Assembly: GCA_026182355.1 (NCBI GenBank)
Contig: JAPFBL010000002.1
Location: 1-64,000 of the forward strand
Direction of reading: 5' to 3'
Length of the DNA stretch: 64,000 nucleotides
Source of the DNA: Hermatobates lingyangjiaoensis
Taxonomy: Eukaryota > Arthropoda > Insecta > Hemiptera > Hermatobatidae
Shown: positions 11,319-24,225 of the stretch, piece after piece
Position numbering within the stretch: the stretch's first letter is position 1
Layout: the number at the start of each line of letters is the position of its first letter
Notes under the pieces: model-generated
Database searches by the model: none
What the model was told of the DNA's origin: nothing
What the model saw: only the letters and a program-made list of their open reading frames with translations
Made by a program: the position numbers and the translations under genes

Positions 11319-13491
11319 ATAAAGAAATTGAGAAGAAGAGAATTGGAAATTAAATTGAATTCAAAAATTGAAATATTGGAAGTGAAAAAAATTACAAAAA
11401 CTACCTTTTGAGGTATTAGTTTTCGTTTCAAATATTTAATTCTCAAGGCAGTTTTTAAATAAATTCAATTTTAAAGTCTCTTTCTATGAAAACTAATTTA
11501 ATATAATTTCTAAAAGAATGAACAGTTTGCAGTACTGACCGAGAGAACAAGAACAATGAATAGCATGAGTGTTCTCCCCATTTTCGGCGTGACGCATAAG
11601 TAAGGTTATATCTACAAAAATAAAACCTTTACTTGCTTATTTGATTCTTTTTTAATTCCAAATTTATGTTATTTGATTATTTTCTTGCAAATAACGCTTA
11701 TATAATTTAGATTTATGATAGTTAATACTAGTTATAGTATGTCTGTTCTATAGATTTATGACTATAAACTGTTCTAATATAAACAAATGTCGAAATATGT
11801 TAAACAAACATTTAAATTAGGCTCCAAAATGATAAACTCCAAAAATGTGGAGCTGTTGTAAGTTTACATTGTGAGAGCTACAAGGTTAGGAAAGACCTTA
11901 TATGGTATTTATTCAATAACATTTTTTTTATCATTATGTTGTTCATATTTTGTCTTCCTCGAGTATATTTCAAATTATCATAAATGATGTGATTTTTACG
12001 GGTAAAAATGACTCCTTTCTAAAAATAGTGTGGATGGAGGAAGGGGGAATTAAAACCAGCTCAAATGGAAAGTTATGCCTGAAATATTAAAATATAAGTG
12101 ATATGAATGTTTAATGTGCTGGGAGTAGACTAATGTAGTGTGTAGCGAGGCACGTAGCTAATCAGCCGCCAACACCAATGAGCGAGCCATGCACATTGTG
12201 ACTGACTTACCATTCTTTAAGGTTATGAATGTGTTCATTAGTAGAAGGACACAACAACGCCATCTTTGGGTTTGTGAGGTCGCTATTACTCACAACATAC
12301 ATATCTTTAAACAACGAATAATAACAGTGATTAGTTCAGTAGATTGTCATATACTGATAAACGTGTGGGTGGAATCTTCGCATTGCTATTGTTCATGCTG
12401 TGGCTTTTGGTTCCATTGAAGACTTGTAAAACACTAAATGCAAGTTGATTGTGAGTGTACTAAATCATTACTTTCCTGGGTTCTCTATTGCTTCTTCTTC
12501 TTATTGCAATATTATTTATATATTCAATAAAATCAGGTCATACCTTAGGGATTACTCTATATGATAAAGTAGCAATATTGTTTATGTAATATTTATCAAG
12601 CAGTCGTAGGTCATTTAAGGGTCAAACAGTAAACGATTTTCCAAGGTTCTGTGAATGAAAGTTCCTTCAAAGAACCCAATCAAACATAAAATTTTATAAA
12701 GGAAGAATAAGAAAACTCGAAAAAGTATCCATTTATTTCAATCAATTGAAGAGTCTATGAGATTGTGATGTGAAATGTAATTTAAAGTTTGTAAGCAATG
12801 CAAATGGATAACAGATAGGATGCGATTTCAGTTGTAACAAACGGACCTGGAGGGTGAGGCGGAGCCATTCACCTCACGTTCGCATTAATGAAGATTTGAA
12901 GTTATTCAGCTCACGGAGCTACTGCACACTGTAGTCAGCCGCTCTGAAAGCAGCGAAATTAATGTTTTTATAGCGATTCTCTAAGAAGGAAATCCTTCCC
13001 TCTTCATCACCGATAGATTTCTTTACCGATGCTCCATTCTCAGAATTTTAGCAATTACTTCTATTCTGTTTCCTATTCAAACACTTTATATGTACTTTGT
13101 AACAAAACTATTGTTATTTTCTTGGATTATTTTATAAACAAAGGAGAGGATGAAGTTGGTAAGTTACAGAGGACCTAGGACACGGACTATTAGGTAAATT
13201 TTCTAATTCACCCGTTATGCTTCATGAATCAATTGTGATTCTTCATAACATAGTATACAAATACAAATACATTATTTTCAGATTGGAATAAATTGATGCT
13301 CATGTTATGGATCGCGTGATTAACATGTATACATTTTGAATTTACCCTTAGTGCGGTTTTTTCAAACTTTTATTTAAAAACATTAAACCGGGAATATCAT
13401 GTTTATTCCACATTACTATTATACAAATCTATACTGATTATTAAAACAAATTCGTTAAGTGAGTACGGTTAAAATTCAATTCAATTCCTAC
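10171..13491. other. AT-rich spacer, no gene seen
   Basis: No recognisable exon, RNA gene or transposon domain apart from the (GA)n tract listed separately. Short GC-richer patches near 12,120-12,300 and 12,840-12,960 have no splice-bounded open frame that I trust. Confidence 0.5.
11270..11320. repeat. (GA)n microsatellite
   Basis: Interrupted GA repeat preceded by a GTGTGTGGGGGGGG run. It generates spurious Arg/Glu-rich and Ser/Leu-rich open frames. Confidence 0.95.
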
Positions 13492-13523
13492 TTAATGATG
13501 CACTACGTGCGAAACCGGTCGAT
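13492..13523 (+). mobile_element. PLE-like core, family with CCGGTC
   Basis: Reads CTTAATGA (degraded CTGATGA), stem GCAC/GTGC with a 3-base loop, then GAAACCGGTC. GAAAC followed by GGTC resembles the GAAAC...GUC arrangement of minimal hammerheads. A weak opposite-strand look-alike (GCACGAAACCGACC on the minus strand) is near 14,238-14,258. It is non-coding, and I have no domain evidence for an element body between them. Confidence 0.35.
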
Positions 13524-15895
13524 GCCTACAACAACCACTCACATGCTGTGACAGATTTTATAATGTGTCGTTTTCTACCTCTGTGGTACTAGCAGTATGC
13601 TTGTATATCATGTTAGTCATTGTTAATTATTATAACTCAGTCGTTCTTGTTTGTGTACCTGGAACTTTTATATAATAAACTGCATCATGTGTATTGTGTG
13701 CACAACATACCAATATAGAATATTTAAAATCTTTGCAGTGTTATTTATAATAATTGTGCAATATACGAGAGCGATGGTTGTTCACCAGTGTATAAATTCA
13801 TTTTTGTGATATTCCGTTTGCGTTGAGTATTTGCGGTTGTTAGACAGAAGGAGATCGCTCTTCGTGTCACTGACAAGACTTGTGTGGACTTAAGCGAGGA
13901 GGGGGTGCCCTGAGCAGACAAGGTGATCCCTGTGCTTGTTTGCCTGACACACACGCCACTGACACCATTGCCCAAGGGAGCCGTCTTCAGTCCTCTGCCT
14001 TGTCCATTCATCCAACCTAACCTATTTCCATCCAATTTTCCTACTGAATGTAGTCCAATTCAAATATATCCTAAAATCGAATTATCCGTGTTTTATAAAC
14101 ATCATTTGTGAGTGACATTTTGGTTTTCATTTCTTGAAAGAGAATGAAGTCCTTTAACGGAATTAAATCCAGCATATTACTTTTCTAACATTATAATTTT
14201 AATAAGTATTGCTTCTGAATGATTGCTGGATCAGTGGTCGGTTTCGTGCAATCTAGAGTGAATGAAATACTTGCTATCAAACCCAAGTAGTTTAAATAAA
14301 TTTAAGGAAATTGGTAGCTAAAAGTAATATGTCATAAAATAAATATATAAACAACTGAGTGGATTAGTAAATGAGAGATATATGAAGAGATTAACGAAGT
14401 GAACAATGAACAAAGTTACTTTGTTGTACTAACTTAGAATTTGCCTCAAAATATCTGTTCTCTTTAGATTAGCGTTTCCCGAACTTTTTTCACTACCAAC
14501 CATTTTTTAGCTCAAGTAGACTGTTGAACGATACTTGAGAAGCCTGAACTACACGAATGAATTGCACTAGTCATGGACCTCTCTGTAGCGACGCTTAATC
14601 ACCATACTCTGAGCAAACATAAAATAAAAATTTGTCAAGAAAGATTAAACGAAAATGCGGGATAACCGTACTAAAAGAGCGACCTTATCAGGCTAAAAAA
14701 ATATATTTAATCAGTTTTGAACTCCTCTGAATGTGATTCGTATTGTGGATATTTGGGTTGTCTCTTCCTTAATTAATGTTGTATTACGGGATTCCAAGTT
14801 CTTACATCACGTCCAAAAGTGTTCAAAGATGTTCATTTATGTCGTAGTTGTTAATTTAAACTTGATTTACCCTTTTTTGAGTTTCATGAAAAAGAGATCT
14901 CTTAATTCTTATCAATGGAGGTGCTGAAAGTCCGATGTCAAGATAAGCACTTTGATTGTTCCATCTATTTATCCTTTGGACATTCACCAAGTGTCTTTAA
15001 TTTAAGGTTATGCATAAAGCGATGTTAACGCATTATTCACCAATAGTAAACAGAAACAGTCTACATATTGGCAGTACCCGTGTAAATGCTATACTTACAT
15101 ATCGTGCTATAGAACATTATTCAAGAGGAGTTCTTTGGAATCCCTATTAATAGTAATAATAGATTAGTAGCCTGTTGAAGACTAGGGGACCGAAGGTTTT
15201 AGACATAATGTCATTAGGTAAAGATATATTGTTATTACTAATGAAATCGTAAATTGTTGTATACAAATTTACTGAAGTAAATTTGGGTCCAACCCTAGAA
15301 TCCCTTGTATTAGAGATGCCTGTAAATTTCTCGGGCATATTTGCTATGGTTATTATCACCCACCCATTGAAAGCATGAAAGTTACAGCAATTAGCTTGAA
15401 AATGCAAAAGCTGTTCCAAATATTGACAAAATATGCTTAAGAGAAGTTTTTCTTTCGAAGCAGTAAATAAAACCACACTAAGTTACCAAGAGACTAATCA
15501 GTTGTAATATTTTTTAAATTTTTATTGCTAGATTCAATAATTCTTATTGTATTCAATTTTAAATTTAGTAAGGAATTAGATGATTGCTTAAGTCAACTTT
15601 TTCCTTCATTTAAATACATCAAAATATATATCAAGAATTTAATATCTCAAAATATGAGAACAGTTGAATAATAAAATTCTTTTTATAAGTATTAGAAAGG
15701 TGCTGATGTTGGTTCTTGACTAATTGGAAGTCTCTCTTTTTGGTCTGGGTCGATAATTAATTGAATGTATTCCACATAGTTTTAATGTTAAAAAAAATTT
15801 AATATTTTCTATAGATCATTGTAAGGTAATAAAATAAGAAATTACCAAGCAAGATTATGTATAATGCTTATATATAAAGAGTGATTGTGAAAGTT

Positions 15896-15921
15896 ATAGC
15901 CTTTATTTTGTTAAAGGCTAT
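15896..15921. repeat. perfect hairpin
   Basis: Arms ATAGCCTTTA / TAAAGGCTAT (10 bp) with loop TTTTGT. Isolated, with no associated frame. Confidence 0.8.
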
Positions 15922-18900
15922 GATTAAACTAAGAATATCCGTTGTCAAAGTCCACTTATTCGTCTTTTCTGATTGAAAGGAAGAACCACTGTAAAATGAT
16001 TATATGTTCTATCTTTGACAATGTTTCTCTTTGTCCTTAAGAGAATTGTTATTAATATTCCCATTCCAGTGTTTTTTAATTACAAGTAAACTAGTAAAAT
16101 ACCAACATTGCCCGGGTAAGGAAATAAACTTAATCTCTTTCTTACTCTCCCCTCTATTCTATCTGTATTGTATTATCCATATATCTGTCATATGAACTCG
16201 GTTTCACCAAAGTATCCGCGATTCATGGTTAATTTTATCTCTGTGGATGTAAACACAAAGATAAACTTCTTTTTAAACTTTTTAAACTTCTGGGCCTCTT
16301 TTACTTCTTTTATATTTTATATCTCACTTGTCGTAGTACTCACAAATGGAGTAGTAATCTTAGAGACCCAAACATTTATCTATTGAATTTAGACAAATGC
16401 TTTCAGTTTCATCAGAATGTACTCTTATTTGAATCTCCATGGATGTCTTCTATACTCTTTTGCATCCCCTTACAATTAACATAAAAAAGCTGATATTATT
16501 CACATTTGTCTTATGTCTTATTTAATGTATATAGAGTTTATATTTCAAAACAAATTGATCTAGAAAGTTGTATTAATTTGAATTGTATAACAATTAAAAT
16601 AACTAGAAAAAACAATTGACAGGAAAAAAAATATAAATTCATATTTAATCAATGCGTATTTCAACCTTAATAAATTGAACTTGAATAGATTTAAACTTAA
16701 GTTTATTAGAGTAGAAAGTTTATCTTCAATGGGTACGTGACACTGTAAGGGGTAGGAAATAAAAGCTACGTACTGAGACGGAGGGCGTCTACTCTAAGTA
16801 GTGATGGAATGTGGAGTCATGATCGAATTGAAATCCCAAATTTGTACAGACTAACAACGAAACTGCACCCATTCTAGTACATAAGAGACCGGTGCAAACC
16901 TTCTCATAATCATCCTGTCTTAAAATTAGTAATAGCTCCATTTATGCATCTTATTTTTAAAACAATGGTTAATCAAATCCGAAGTAGAATAACATTGCTA
17001 TAACTAACGTATGATGAGCCAATTGAGAATTTACTTGCTTCATTATTAAGGTGTATATCTCTACTATGTCAATTCTAACGAAAATGTGTTCATCTAGCAT
17101 TAATTGAGGGGTGTAATGCAGGTGAAACTTAAAGGGCATCGTTTTGATGTAACATTTCCACTTCCAATATTCTAGATCATAGAATATTAACATTTAATAT
17201 ACATTTTAAAGTTATACGTAACGAACAGTTTTAATTTTCTGAAATCTGGAGATGAGTAGGTTGAAATTTTTACCCATTTTTGCATAAAGTGAGAAGAAGT
17301 TCCTTTCCTAAGCTTTAATATTACCAAAAAACAGCACATTTTCTATAACATAAAAAGTGCAGGTCTGTCAAATATTGTAACGATTTGTAAAGTGGTGAGT
17401 TTGTCAAATGAATACTAGATTTAGATACCAGCAGCAAGATCTGATAATAAATGGATTCAAATGACCTCAAAATGTAAAGCAAACATCTTGAATTTTTTAT
17501 CATAGCATAAGAATTTTAGGTTTTCTTATTCTACAGTCAGTAGTGTAAGGACATGTAGATTTTCAGATCCCACGAAAACAAAGAATCGTTTGTCTGTGCT
17601 GCAGCAAGGGTTGGCAACTGTTTTTGCACTAGTCGGTTTATTATTATATTCTCTTCATACTGGAAACATAACTGAGCTTATTAACTGATATACTGCCAGG
17701 TGTAATTCCAGAAAAGATAACTCCATGAAAGTGATACAATAGAAATGACAAAAAAAAAATAAAACTTATGTTGAATGCTCTTTGGTTATTTGAACAGGTT
17801 TGGAGGAGGAAGGTATCGAATTAACTCTTCTAATGGGTGGGAGAGTAATGAATTGAAAAGTGCAAGTTGTTAGCGGTGTGTGGATGTCGTCTAGCTAATT
17901 ATGACTAACTGGAAAAGGGTCGACAAGGATCCCCTCTTTGGCGTCCTCGCCACAGTTTGCCTCCTGGGACCTCAGACTCCATCAAGCTATTTACCAAATC
18001 GAAAGCTAACGCAGTCCCTTTCCACCTTCACTTTAACTGTACACATTATACTGAACAATTACAGCGAATTTCAAACTACCTCAGAACATATATTAATCAC
18101 ATTTAGAAAATCTTGTCAAAAACAAGAACATGTTGGAACATAGACCGGTAGAGAATAATACGAATTACTTAGTTTCACTCATAACAACGTTGGAAATGAA
18201 TGAATTATTATGCTTGAATGTACATATAGAATTATAAGTGAAAATTACATTTTTCTGATTAATTCAAGGCATTTCACAATATATAGTCTACTAAAGAAAT
18301 ATTTTTATCAACATTTTTTTTAAATTAAACTGTAACACTGAACTAATATTCATTCTATATCTGGATTCATACATACATACATACTAGGTTTAGTATAGTA
18401 TAAACGTACTAGTACCTGATCAATACAGAAGATGTGGTGTTTGAATAGTGGTGAACTGAAACATTTAGAAAGCCTTTCTTCACTGATGGCATAGAATCAT
18501 CGTTTCCTAGTTTGTCTGATGTGCCATAGATTTTCATGTTTTGAGGTTTTCTGAATTCATTTTTAAGTTTTGTTGATTGTAGAAAATCATTGTAGAATAG
18601 GCTTGAAATAAAGTAAATCTTGTTTGTGTATGTGGGTAACAATGTATCCAAATGTTTGTGAACTCGATACAGGTCGCTGTCGATGGTATTGATTGTATAT
18701 ATAACAATAGTTCTTAATAATGTAGATGAGTGGTATGGGTTTTAGCAGTAGGCCCCATTCTGGACCTCAAAATGCCTGCTCTGTATTTGTAGGCACCATT
18801 TTTGTTTCCTGATCTACTGATTCCAGATAAATGAATTTTTGCAGTTAATGTGGAACTAATATTAGGATTAGTTGAAAAAATGGCAGAATTTATTAATAAA

Positions 18901-20085
18901 AACAATGATATTTTTTTCTTAAATACGTTCGTGTTTTTTTCTCACGGGTAGTATTTTTCTTACATGCATCGCTTATAGTATTACGTTTATTACATAAACA
19001 ATATTACATCAGAGGTATACATTAAGCTAAATTTTACAGGTTTGTGTATGAGTGAGTGTACGAGAATTATGTGTAAGAATATTTGTTCGTCTAATAATAA
19101 AAATAAAAGCAATACCTTGATCAAATAGATCACTGCGACGTCTCTTACCAGATTTTAGTGTGTTTTCTAGCGTACCATAGACGGGTATCTAACGAAAGCC
19201 TTGTAATAGATCTACATATCGGACACGTTGAAAAATTCTAATGTCCGAAATACGGTTGTTGGTGTTTTTGAAGACTCCAGTTTTCATTTATAGTATACCT
19301 TAACATGTAAAATGTACCTTTCGGCCATCATGGCAAAACGACTAGTAATTTCAATCTAATATAAACTCAATTTATTGTTGTGTGTCCTTTTCACATTCAT
19401 AATGATATTAGTTAGACTGTCTGTAGGGTCATATGAATCCCGGTTATCAGTAATTTGAAATGGTCATTGTATTTATATTAAGAGTCAGTGTTAGTGCCGT
19501 GTGTGACAAACTTCTGCGAAAACTCTCCTTCTTTAGCCCAGACAGTCTACTATCTGTATCACTGTAGAAAACAGCTTTGAACCTAGTATTTTCATTTACC
19601 TAAAGCTCAAAGCTCAAAGGCGTCTGGTATAAAAATTTCATTTGATCGAATATAATTTAGTATTCTTAAACAGAAAAATAAATATTGATATTCAGGCTTA
19701 TTTAAATATATATGTAATAACACGCTAGTTCTTAACACATATCAATGGAAAATAAATTAAAAAAGTTGTTGCCGGATCTAAATGTGGCAAAGTGTGTTTG
19801 AGATGGATTGCCGATAGAACTGTCTTGCAACCCATACATTTTCCTTAAAACCAAAACAACTTTTCTTGTAGAAAGTCATCAATCATGCAAAGGTCACTAA
19901 TAGCAATTACTGGCAAAGAATGTCTGCTTTTCATTAGCATAAATATTATACTTTAGTGTTTACTTTTTAACCACATTTCTAGTTTTGAAAAAGCTCAACA
20001 GTCTATATATTCTTTAATTCATTTTACTAAACACCATTTACAATATCTTTGGAACACTAATATGAATAGCACGTTCAGTTAAAAA

Positions 20086-20165
20086 TTAGTTAACACTTTA
20101 AACTAAAACTAAACTAAAACTTAAACTAAAACTTTAAACTAATTCTAACTAACTTGAAGCAAATT
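20086..20165. repeat. degenerate AAACTA-type simple repeat
   Basis: Irregular units of the type AAACTAAAACTA/TTAAACTA, flanked by two copies of TTAGTTAAAAATTA-like sequence. Confidence 0.7.
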
Positions 20166-21716
20166 AGTTAAAAATTATGTTTAGTTCTTCTGATTATTAC
20201 TTTTTATGGTGATTAATAAAACTTTAATTTCATAAATATCAGGAAGTTCAGTTTCAAATATCTGTACTTGTGAATCAAAGAAAAAGGTGATAAAAGAAGT
20301 CATTAAGCCAAATGTAGTAACTTAATGGTCCATTGTTAGCCGTGAAACAACTATATAGTGGTTTCATTGTATCTCATATAATGAAATACATGAGTTTGGT
20401 GCTTTCTCACTAAACAAAAATACTGAAACTATTCTCAAGAATAACATTTGGACAAACTATTCTCAAAAAATAAGCTGCTACGAACTGTGGGCTGACTATT
20501 AAATTAACTTTTAATAGCACAAGGAATTAGAAAAATTGCCAAAGTGCCCCATTCTAAATTATGGTTTTTTTGAAGATTTACAGCAAATTGCAGGACAAAA
20601 AAAATTGAGTCGTTTTAGCATAGTTTAATAAATACTAGACTTTGTCTTTCTGCTATCATTCCTCTTTATAATAGGTTCATGACAGATCTCATCTGGTATT
20701 CAGGAAACGCTGAACCAGATCAATACGTTGATGTAATTAAGTTTTCTTTTCCCCCCAGAAGAGCATTGATTTCTGGTCGGATGAAATACTCGTCCTTAAT
20801 TACTAGAAGCAGTAGTGCTCGGCATGAATAAGCTGAAGCATAACGAGGTCCTCCGAGCCACAAAGTCGACTGGGCCATGCTTTAATTGGAGGTCGGTATG
20901 GCTATGGTCGAGGCTCCCCAATTATGGAAACGAGACCAGCTCTTGAGCTGTTTGAAGATTTTTACTTTCGTCAGGCCAGGTGACTGCTATTAGCGAGATT
21001 GAAGGGTCGATCTGGGTCAGGTCAACGTCCACGAACAAAAAGGTCCTCTCTAGAATACTCAACTCAGGTCACTAACCCTCTACAAATTTTTAGCAAGTCT
21101 CCAGTTTTTTATAACTGCCAATTCAAATCTTTTGAAATGACTTTCATTTTCACTTAATGGCGACACAGAAGTTAAAAAAAATATAATTATTTAATTCAGA
21201 ATCTACTTCTTTCATTAAAATTATCATTGAATTTTATGTAAAATCAAGTTATTGGAACAATGGGTTCACAAAGAAAAGGTGAGGACACTTACTCAGTTGT
21301 TAGAGAAAAATTTGTTTTCAAAAAGGAAGAGGATTGACCTAAAGTGGATGTTGCGAAACAGTGATGAGATTGTTCAACCGTGAATTGAAATAAATATTGC
21401 GGAAAAGACGACTGACTAATAAACCATATAGGCAAACTCAATATCTCAGTAAATCAATTTATCTATCTCATATGGTTTAAATATCATCTTTTTTGGTGGT
21501 GTTGCTATTTTGATGATTTTTGCTTTCTTTGATGAGTGTTGCTAATTCAACATACATTGATATCATTGTAATGATTTAATGACGTAATATGAATAAAACT
21601 GAGTGTATCAGACGTGTGATACTGTATCATAGTTATTGATGGCTGCATGAGCTCCTTAAGCCACATGACTTTAAGATCAGTTAAGCTTTGAATTTCATGA
21701 AGGAAAAATATGCTAA

Positions 21717-21718
<2 letters not shown>

Positions 21719-21748
<30 letters not shown>
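21719..21748. repeat. (TA)n microsatellite
   Basis: Uninterrupted TA tract. Unlike others in the window, it is not next to a recognisable palindrome. Confidence 0.95.
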
Positions 21749-21751
<3 letters not shown>

Positions 21752-22662
21752 CCCAACTAACTGTACACTTATATTTGTATATATGCATGATATATGAATA
21801 TGAAATAAATAATCCCGCATCATTGAAATATATATGCGAAAATGTAACTTAGTATAACATTAAAATAATTATATTATTGAATTAAATGTGTGAATATAAT
21901 GAAATGTGTACTAAATCTGTAAGAGGAGGGAAGAAGGGAATGGACAAAAGGTACTGTGGCTGGTTTAAATTCACATGCACGAAAGGAAAGATAAATCAAG
22001 TGGTCTGTTTATTTGGGAGGGACACACTAACGTTGGTAATTACTTAAGCAATGTTTGCAGTAAGAAGTAGGTTCACAATGAGCATTAGCCCTGGCCAATT
22101 CTTAATTACAAACTCTCTCTCTGTTATTAAGGGTGAGTAGATGGTTGCTGGAACCAGGTAGAAACCCATGCTTTTGGAAAATCAAACCTACCTTCCAAAT
22201 ATTGACTGTAGAGTTAAATACAAAATAATATTACCAACTCAGATCAAAACTCTGATTTACTCGTTTAATAAATCAAGTTAAAAAATGAAGTACTGGAATA
22301 CAAATATAGTAAAAATGCTAAACAGCAGCCCAGATAACGTAAGTATGGAATACAGTTTGGAATAAACAGAAGAAATACTCATGACTTTTACTTTACTGTT
22401 ATTTTACTTTAAAGAAAATAATAATGTAAGATTTAGTAGTTTTTCTTTTTTCTTATTCGAAACTCTTCTAAATTTGTTTTACTTCTGCTAAATTACTTCT
22501 AATCGTACCATTCTATGCTATTTTAATATGCGTATATTACTCTCAATTAACTTTTTATATAATATAGAGTAATGTAAACGCTGTATTTAAATAAAAATTT
22601 TGAAATGGTGTATTCAACTCGAATACACGTTTTTGCTTTCCAGATTGGTCCATTTGGGTCTA

Positions 22663-22830
22663 TGTGTTTATGTGTGATTGTGTCCGTGTGTGTGTGCGTA
22701 CATGCATGTTGCCGTGGGCATGTGGAAGTGCGTTGTATATGTGTTGTAAATATACGTTGTCGTATATGTGTAGTCGAGGGTTAGTATGTTTGTTGTGTTC
22801 GTGTTTGTATTTCTGTAATGTGTACATTAT
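22663..22830. repeat. degenerate TG-rich tract
   Basis: An old, interrupted (TG)n with GTGTGTGTGCGTACATG-type sequence. It accounts for the Cys/Val-rich frames here. Confidence 0.6.
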
Positions 22831-23920
22831 TCTTGACAAAAATTCAAATGCTTTGTTATATAAAATTCGCCATGGGTTCTGCACAATTTGATGTATATGT
22901 TCTCGAGTGTGCCGTTAGTGAAACAAGAATACGAAACAGTCAGTTAGATGCTCTCTTCTGGAAGGTTTATTTTATAAAATTTTATAAAATAAAAATAATT
23001 TTAATGAACAAAGTTAAGTATTGAAAGCCACTACCGCAGGTACAAGAATATTATGTACACCTATCTCTCATTCCAATCCTCATGTTAAGATTTGTGATTA
23101 TTTCCTGCGCAATGAAATAATCAAAGAAGACAGTAAAATAAGAATGAGTTGTGTCGAGTTCAGTAGTTTTTACAGTTAGAGTTTTTTTTTATTAGGTGGG
23201 CTGTGAATTGGTTGAAACTATTTCTAAAGCGTTTAGGAAACGACTGCGGCTTGTACTAATGACGGTAGTTGCCTGCAGGTAACTGGTACTTGTTCTCTGG
23301 TATCATTACCTAAGAATTGTTCGACCCGATCGCCTACATTGTGCCACCCGCCCCAAATCGCTCCTCTTAAATGAATGTTTTTTATCACTCTTTATACCCT
23401 GAAAGTTGTATCACTTGGCAGCTATTGTTTGAAGTAATGCTATCATAAAACGGAAGGATACAAGGTAACATCCAGCTTGCTGTTTCAATAGTGTTTCAAT
23501 TATAACTCCCACTTTACTCAACGCCTGCTAGAAACACCAGTGGAGATGTAGTTGCAAAATATGGCTGTACTTAGAACACACTTACGTTTAATTCACAAGA
23601 GCATTTTAATTGACTATTTTACGTATGCATTCACTTCCAGACTGCCATTATTCATGATCTGTTAATTAGTGATATCTCATATCTTAATTAAATATTGGGT
23701 TACTATTCTTTTGAATTAAAATTTATTGGTATTTTGTTGGATCAACTGGATACATGAATGTAATGTGTTTTGCCTCAATGGTCAATGAACAGTTTTAAAG
23801 TTATTCAGAGAATGCTCTGGGGTACTGAAGTTGTTTGCATTTCCTTCATATATAACGCAGGGTAGTGCTGTTCATACTTTTAGTGTTTATTATTTTCCAA
23901 ACCAATGTTCTTTCTCTGAT

Positions 23921-23967
23921 CTCTCTCTCTCTCTCTCTGTCTGTCTGCCTCTCTCTCTCTCTCTCTT
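23921..23967. repeat. (CT)n microsatellite
   Basis: Interrupted CT/CTGT/CTGC tract. Confidence 0.93.
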
Positions 23968-24061
23968 CCAATTGCAGTTCATCTCTCTTGCAATCCTCTT
24001 GTCTCAGTTTTATGAATTGAAATTTATATATAATATTAACATGAATATTTTACTGTCTTTT

Positions 24062-24225
24062 GTTTAATGTAATTAATAATTAATTAGTTAACAATTTGTG
24101 AATAATTTTGAACAATTAATGAGAATTTGTAATATTTATAATTAATAAACATTTAATATTTATTAATATTAATATTGATAATATTAAATTTTTAATTATT
24201 AATAAATTAATATTTAATAATTGTA
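24062..24225. repeat. nearly pure A/T low-complexity tract
   Basis: About 160 bp of TTAATA/AATATT-type sequence with almost no G or C and many small palindromes. Confidence 0.8.

Noticed and set aside
15147..15476. 109-codon minus-strand frame
   Set aside because: No motif, AT-rich codon use like the surrounding spacer, ends in a Tyr run from a TA-rich stretch.
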